Assembly: GCA_002428285.1 (NCBI GenBank)
Contig: DIVO01000011.1
Span: 1-16,558, forward strand
Source: Patescibacteria group bacterium UBA6130
GTDB lineage: Bacteria > Patescibacteriota > Microgenomatia > UBA12405 > UBA6130
Length of the DNA stretch: 16,558 nt
Direction: 5' to 3'
The translations under genes and the position numbers were made by a program. Positions 13,572 to 16,558 of the stretch are shown here, in pieces. The notes below the pieces were generated by a model. The model was not told the DNA's origin, did not search any database, and saw nothing but the letters and a program-made list of their open reading frames with translations. The stretch's first letter is position 1. Each line of letters starts with the position of its first letter.

Positions 13572-15098
13572 ATGTTATCAAAGGTTTATTCGGGTTTTAA
13601 TATAGGATTAAACTCGATAAAAATAGAAGTAGAGTCCGAAGTGGTTGATAGGGGATTACCTTCTTTTAGTGTTGTTGGTTTGCCCAGTAAAGCTGTTGAT
13701 GAGGCCAAAGAACGGGTGAGAATTGCAATTGATAATTCGGGCTTGAGATTTCCTTCCAGATCGAAGATTACTATTAACTTGGCGCCTGCTGATGTTGCTA
13801 AGGAAGGATCTTGTTTTGACTTGCCTATAGCCTTATCAATTATAATTGCCTCAGGTCAACTTAATGTTGATAGAGAGTTATTGGAAAATTCTCTTTTCTT
13901 TGGAGAGCTATCGTTAAATGGTGATCTAAGATATACGAGAGGTTTGTTTTTACTTGCTTATTTTGCCCAGAAAAATATGGCCGATAATTTGTATGTTCCC
14001 AGAATATCAGCCAGTCAAGCATTGTGTTTTAACTCGTTAAAAGTTTATCCTGTCTCCTCGCTAAAAGAATTGGTGGCTTATCTTGCTGGAATTAAAATAC
14101 TTAAACCATTAAAACAGCTTGATGTGAAAGATTTAATTGAGAATTCAGCTTCTGAATTTGATTTATCACAGGTTGTGGGTCAAGAAAATGCCAAGAGAGC
14201 TCTTGAAATTGCTGCTGCCGGTGGTCATAGTCTTTATATGAATGGTCCTCCGGGAGCGGGTAAGACTATGCTTTCCAGAGCGTTGCCAGGAATACTGCCT
14301 TCTTTATCGGAAGCTGAAGCAATTGAGGTTACGGCGATATATTCAGCCGCAGGAAAATTAAATGCCGGAGAAACATTGATTAAAGCCAGACCTTTTAGGT
14401 CCCCTCACCATACCATTAGTCAGGTTGGTATGATTGGTGGAGGATCATCCATTCTCCCAGGAGAAGTAAGTCTTGCACATAGGGGAGTACTTTTTTTGGA
14501 TGAGTTCCCCGAATTTCCCAGAAATGTTTTGGAATCAATCAGACAACCTGTCGAAGATGGCAGGGTAAATATTGTTAGAGCTAGTGGTAGCGTGGAATAT
14601 CCTTCAAGATTTATGCTGGTTGCCGCTTCAAATCCTTGCCCGTGTGGATATTATAATAGTCCAAAAAAACAATGTACTTGTACGTTTGCTCAAATTGACA
14701 GATACAACAAGAGGATTTCAGGGCCAATTTTAGACAGAATTGATCTAAATATAAACTTACCTCCAGTTGAAATTGAAAAACTTAACAATCCGATCAATAC
14801 AGAAACTTCAGCTACGGTTAGACTCAGAGTCGAAAAAGCCAGGAGATTACAGATGCAAAGGTATGCAAACATTAAATTAAATTGTAATGCTGAGTTAAAC
14901 GGTGAACAGGCAAAAATTCTGACCAATCTATCTGATGCTGCTAAAAAATTACTATCTAGGTCTGCTCAGTATTATGGCTTTTCTGCCAGAACTTATTATA
15001 AATTGATAAAAGTTTCCCGAACTATTGCGGATTTAAAAAACTCTTCTCAAATTGAAGAAATTGATATGGCTGAAGCCCTGCAATTTAAAACACAATAA
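13572..15098 (+). CDS. comM: ComM/YifB family AAA+ ATPase (magnesium chelatase-like)
   Basis: This 508-residue, full-length protein is a ComM-type helicase. In naturally competent bacteria ComM promotes branch migration when incoming DNA is integrated. The N-terminal half (about 1-180) is the Lon-protease-like ChlI domain, with FSVVGLPSKAVDEAKERVR and NLAPADVAKEGSCFDLPIAL. The AAA+ core follows: QENAKRALEIAAAGGH, Walker A GPPGAGKT (225-232), RPFRSPHHTIS, Walker B GVLFLDEFPEF (305-315), and a cysteine cluster CPCGYY...CTC (356-370). The C-terminal helical region ends in a typical FSARTYYKLIKVSRTIADL. No Shine-Dalgarno sequence is seen before the ATG and the promoter is unclear. No other competence gene is in the window, but CPR genomes often keep DNA-uptake genes. 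Confidence 0.96.
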   Translation: MLSKVYSGFNIGLNSIKIEVESEVVDRGLPSFSVVGLPSKAVDEAKERVRIAIDNSGLRFPSRSKITINLAPADVAKEGSCFDLPIALSIIIASGQLNVDRELLENSLFFGELSLNGDLRYTRGLFLLAYFAQKNMADNLYVPRISASQALCFNSLKVYPVSSLKELVAYLAGIKILKPLKQLDVKDLIENSASEFDLSQVVGQENAKRALEIAAAGGHSLYMNGPPGAGKTMLSRALPGILPSLSEAEAIEVTAIYSAAGKLNAGETLIKARPFRSPHHTISQVGMIGGGSSILPGEVSLAHRGVLFLDEFPEFPRNVLESIRQPVEDGRVNIVRASGSVEYPSRFMLVAASNPCPCGYYNSPKKQCTCTFAQIDRYNKRISGPILDRIDLNINLPPVEIEKLNNPINTETSATVRLRVEKARRLQMQRYANIKLNCNAELNGEQAKILTNLSDAAKKLLSRSAQYYGFSARTYYKLIKVSRTIADLKNSSQIEEIDMAEALQFKTQ

Positions 15099-15112
15099 TT
15101 ACCCCAAAAGAT

Positions 15113-15142
15113 TTGACAAATCGCAATAAATTATATTATAAC
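15113..15142 (+). promoter_or_regulatory. Upstream promoter of the 15207 gene
   Basis: A perfect TTGACA (15113-15118) is followed by the TA-rich stretch TTATAAC; TATAAC (15137-15142) lies at an 18-base spacing. A start near 15149 would give a 58-base leader without a Shine-Dalgarno sequence. Confidence 0.5.
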
Positions 15143-15167
15143 AATAATGTTTTAGGTTTAGATAGGT

Positions 15168-15196
15168 TTGCATTAAGTTAGGACCTAATATATAAT
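15168..15196 (+). promoter_or_regulatory. Proximal promoter of the 15207 gene, near-leaderless
   Basis: TTGCAT (15168-15173), a 17-base spacer and a perfect TATAAT (15191-15196). The start would be near 15203, 4 bases before the ATG at 15207. The spacer contains an 11-base palindrome, TTAGGACCTAA (15178-15188). Confidence 0.6.
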
Positions 15197-15206
15197 CACT
15201 TAAATT

Positions 15207-15440
15207 ATGGCCAGAAAGACCAGAAGACAAAAAATAAATACGGCCCAAAGAAGAACGTCAAAAAGTATTTCCTCTTTATCAAAAGATATTCTCCCTTCCA
15301 AACACGTGTCAAACAAACAAGATGAACTCGATAGTTGGTTTAACGAGCAAGTCCCCTTTATAAAAAAAGATCTAATGAAAAGCATTCTGCTTTCTTTGAT
15401 TGCAATTACCTTTGAGGTTATCCTATGGCGATTAATATAA
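15207..15440 (+). CDS. Small basic protein with C-terminal membrane segment
   Basis: This 77-residue protein has a strongly basic N-terminus (MARKTRRQKINTAQRR), a hydrophilic middle, and one hydrophobic helix near the C-terminus (about 58-76, KSILLSLIAITFEVILWRL). The layout is that of a tail-anchored protein with a nucleic-acid- or ribosome-friendly head. I do not recognise a family, though similar small proteins occur beside recA-comM clusters in CPR genomes as far as I recall. It has two candidate promoters, and the proximal one predicts an almost leaderless mRNA. A second small frame starts inside its last codons. Confidence 0.72.
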   Translation: MARKTRRQKINTAQRRTSKSISSLSKDILPSKHVSNKQDELDSWFNEQVPFIKKDLMKSILLSLIAITFEVILWRLI

Positions 15441-15550
15441 AGATTTTTGGCAGAATATTTGATTCTCTCTTTATTAATTTGACCTCAATTTTTAATTATT
15501 ACTTGACGATCAAGGAAAATCGTATTAGATCTGAGTACATTGGATACTGA
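15425..15550 (+). CDS. Possible 41-residue peptide coupled to the 15207 gene
   Basis: A frame starts at ATG 15425, overlapping the last 16 bases of the upstream gene, and ends at TGA 15548. GAGGT lies about 6 bases before the ATG, a usable ribosome binding site. The product begins MAINIKIFGRIF and is rich in Ile, Phe and Asn, with an amphipathic rather than clear membrane pattern. There is no family match I can name. The overlap suggests translational coupling; chance is also possible. Confidence 0.3.
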   Translation: MAINIKIFGRIFDSLFINLTSIFNYYLTIKENRIRSEYIGY

Positions 15551-15568
15551 GAGTTCCATATTTAAAAT
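15540..15568 (+). promoter_or_regulatory. Possible promoter of the DUF5679 gene
   Basis: TTGGAT (15540-15545), a 17-base spacer and TAAAAT (15563-15568). The start would be near 15575, leaving a 39-base leader with a strong GGGAGGTG ribosome binding site. A better -35 hexamer, TTGACG at 15503, lacks a good partner. Confidence 0.4.
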
Positions 15569-15613
15569 TATCTTAATGCCCTTTGGGTGTTTTTTGAAGG
15601 GAGGTGAAAATAC

Positions 15614-15760
15614 ATGGATTTTTACTGTGTAAAGTGCAGAGAGCACAAAAAAGGTATCACTAATTTCGAGAAAGTTACTTGGAAGAACGGAAGACATGCC
15701 GCCAAGGCTGTTTGTCCTGACTGTGGTACAAACATGAACAAAATCGTCGCAGCCGAATAA
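15614..15760 (+). CDS. DUF5679 zinc-ribbon protein
   Basis: This 48-residue protein has two CxxC knuckles, YCVKC (C5, C8) and VCPDCG (C34, C37), about 25 residues apart, which should bind one zinc ion. Between them KVTWKNGRHAAKA matches the family pattern of a KNGR turn followed by an alanine-rich strand. DUF5679 proteins are frequent in CPR bacteria; their function is unknown, and nucleic-acid or ribosome binding is a reasonable guess from the fold. The ATG has the strongest Shine-Dalgarno sequence in the window (GGGAGGTG, about 6 bases upstream), suggesting high expression. A clear terminator follows 42 bases after the stop. Confidence 0.88.
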   Translation: MDFYCVKCREHKKGITNFEKVTWKNGRHAAKAVCPDCGTNMNKIVAAE

Positions 15761-15802
15761 GATTAATTGCGCAACTTATCGGTTGAATGATTGTTACAAA
15801 TT

Positions 15803-15851
15803 GAAAGCCGTCAAATAAATTTATTATAATTAATGACGGCTTTCTTTTTTT
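15803..15851 (+). terminator. Rho-independent terminator after the DUF5679 gene
   Basis: GAAAGCCGTC (15803-15812) and GACGGCTTTC (15835-15844) form a perfect 10-base-pair stem with a 22-base AT-rich loop, followed by seven T residues. The large loop is unusual but the stem and T-run are clear. Confidence 0.9.
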
Positions 15852-15872
15852 GGCATGAGGAATTTATGGTAA

Positions 15873-15901
15873 TTGACGATTAAAGAATAGAAGGTTAAAA
15901 T
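15873..15901 (+). promoter_or_regulatory. Promoter of the DUF4446 gene
   Basis: TTGACG (15873-15878), a 17-base spacer and TAAAAT (15896-15901). The start would be near 15908, 16 bases before the ATG at 15924. It follows directly on the terminator, marking a new transcription unit. Confidence 0.65.
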
Positions 15902-15923
15902 CGTATAGTCATTTAAAAAATAT

Positions 15924-16406
15924 ATGAGTTTTTTTTTACAAAATCAGGTATTCGCCGCTATATTAACAGTCATTCTTTTTGGCTGGCTTGGCTTTGTAAC
16001 TTATCTTCTGATTAAATCTTATTCCCACTATAAGAAGCTGATAGATGTTTCTCCTAATTCACTGGACAAAGTGATGGAGAATATATTAAAACAGTTGAAA
16101 ATTGAAAAAAAGAAGATAAACTCTTTAGAAGATAATATTGAAAATTTATCTCAGAAGCAGAAAAAAGCAATTAGCAGTTTAAATCTGGTGCGTTTTAATC
16201 CTTTTCAAGAGGTTGGTGGAAAACAAAGCTTCTCATCTGCTATATTAAATGAAGAAGGTTCTGGGATCGTCTTGACCGCTTTTCATAATAGAGATTCGAC
16301 TAGAGTTTATGCTAAAGTGATTGATAAAGGTCAAGTAAAAGATTCAGAATTATCTGAAGAAGAAAAATTAGCAATTAGAAACGCTTTAAGGAGTAAAAAT
16401 GAATAA
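15924..16406 (+). CDS. DUF4446 family membrane-anchored protein
   Basis: This 160-residue protein begins with one membrane helix (about 8-31, AAILTVILFGWLGFVTYLLI). A coiled-coil-like charged stretch follows (about 45-85). The C-terminal domain has the DUF4446 hallmark VRFNPFQEVGGKQSFSSAIL, then GSGIVLTAFHNRDSTRVYAK and LSEEEKLAIRNAL. The same family occurs in Firmicutes and CPR bacteria; no molecular function is established to my knowledge. The helix at the start suggests anchoring with the domain in the cytoplasm. No Shine-Dalgarno sequence is seen before the ATG. The next gene overlaps its last 8 bases and is translated from AAGGAG within its end. Confidence 0.9.
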   Translation: MSFFLQNQVFAAILTVILFGWLGFVTYLLIKSYSHYKKLIDVSPNSLDKVMENILKQLKIEKKKINSLEDNIENLSQKQKKAISSLNLVRFNPFQEVGGKQSFSSAILNEEGSGIVLTAFHNRDSTRVYAKVIDKGQVKDSELSEEEKLAIRNALRSKNE

Positions 16407-16558
16407 ATTAAAAAAATATTTGCCTTTTTTGGCAATTTATCTTTTAACAACAGGGATTTCTTTTGCGACTCTATCTTTTGCTGCAGACAGAAATCAATCC
16501 GCTGTATCTCCTTTGCAAGAGGATGATTTGCAGCCAGGTGGAATTGGCATGTATTTTA
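16399..16558 (+). CDS. Start of an exported or membrane-anchored protein, cut by window edge
   Basis: ATG at 16399, preceded by AAGGAG about 6 bases upstream and overlapping the end of the DUF4446 gene. The 53 visible residues open with MNKLKKYLPFLAIYLLTTG, a basic start and hydrophobic core of a signal peptide or anchor, with SFAADRN as a plausible cleavage region. A low-complexity linker (SPLQEDDLQPGG) then leads outward. In CPR genomes I recall a DUF3048-type lipoprotein in this position, but the visible part cannot prove it. Confidence 0.7.
   Translation, partial: MNKLKKYLPFLAIYLLTTGISFATLSFAADRNQSAVSPLQEDDLQPGGIGMYF

Noticed and set aside
1..16558. CRISPR array, insertion sequence ends or intact restriction system
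   Set aside because: No regularly spaced direct repeats and no intact transposase were seen; the only restriction-modification trace is the broken methyltransferase at 4581-5266.

Overview
The window looks like a piece of chromosome from a Candidate Phyla Radiation (Patescibacteria) bacterium, most likely of the Microgenomates side. This rests on the AT-rich sequence, the small genes, and the linked set recA, recX, rny, HU, miaA, an AI-2E-family permease, rnpB, comM, a DUF5679 zinc ribbon and a DUF4446 protein, which I recall as typical of that group. TGA acts as a stop codon (for example at the ends of folE and wecE), so the code-25 lineages (Gracilibacteria, Absconditabacteria) are excluded. 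The lineage call is inference from memory, not a search.

Left part (1 to about 6900) is accessory and mostly on the minus strand. Read in the direction of transcription it holds: a Nudix hydrolase; a decayed adenine methyltransferase joined to what looks like the C-terminus of a serine recombinase; bpsA and speD, which overlap and together predict branched-chain polyamine synthesis; then a promoter and a tightly coupled set folE, wecE, a GT-A glycosyltransferase, and the start of one more gene that leaves the window at base 1. WecE and the glycosyltransferase point to a 4-amino-4,6-dideoxy sugar in a surface glycan. A truncated nucleotidyltransferase (+) and a phosphoribosyltransferase (-) end against each other near 6250.

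A tRNA-Pro(GGG) at 7136-7209 (-) separates this part from the housekeeping block (7300 to the end, nearly all plus strand). recA has a clear promoter and is directly abutted by recX. RNase Y, an HU-type protein, MiaA, an AI-2E-family permease and ComM follow. RNase P RNA is on the minus strand between the permease and comM, with its own strong promoter. The right end carries small membrane proteins, a DUF5679 zinc ribbon with a clear terminator, DUF4446, and the start of an exported or anchored protein cut by the window end.

Two themes stand out. The bpsA-speD pair is the most interesting gene content, because branched polyamines are best known from thermophiles. Also, several promoters place the predicted transcription start within 0 to 5 bases of the start codon in genes that lack a Shine-Dalgarno sequence (HU, the 15207 gene, Nudix, the nucleotidyltransferase). 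This suggests leaderless mRNAs alongside ordinary SD-led genes such as recA, rny and DUF5679.
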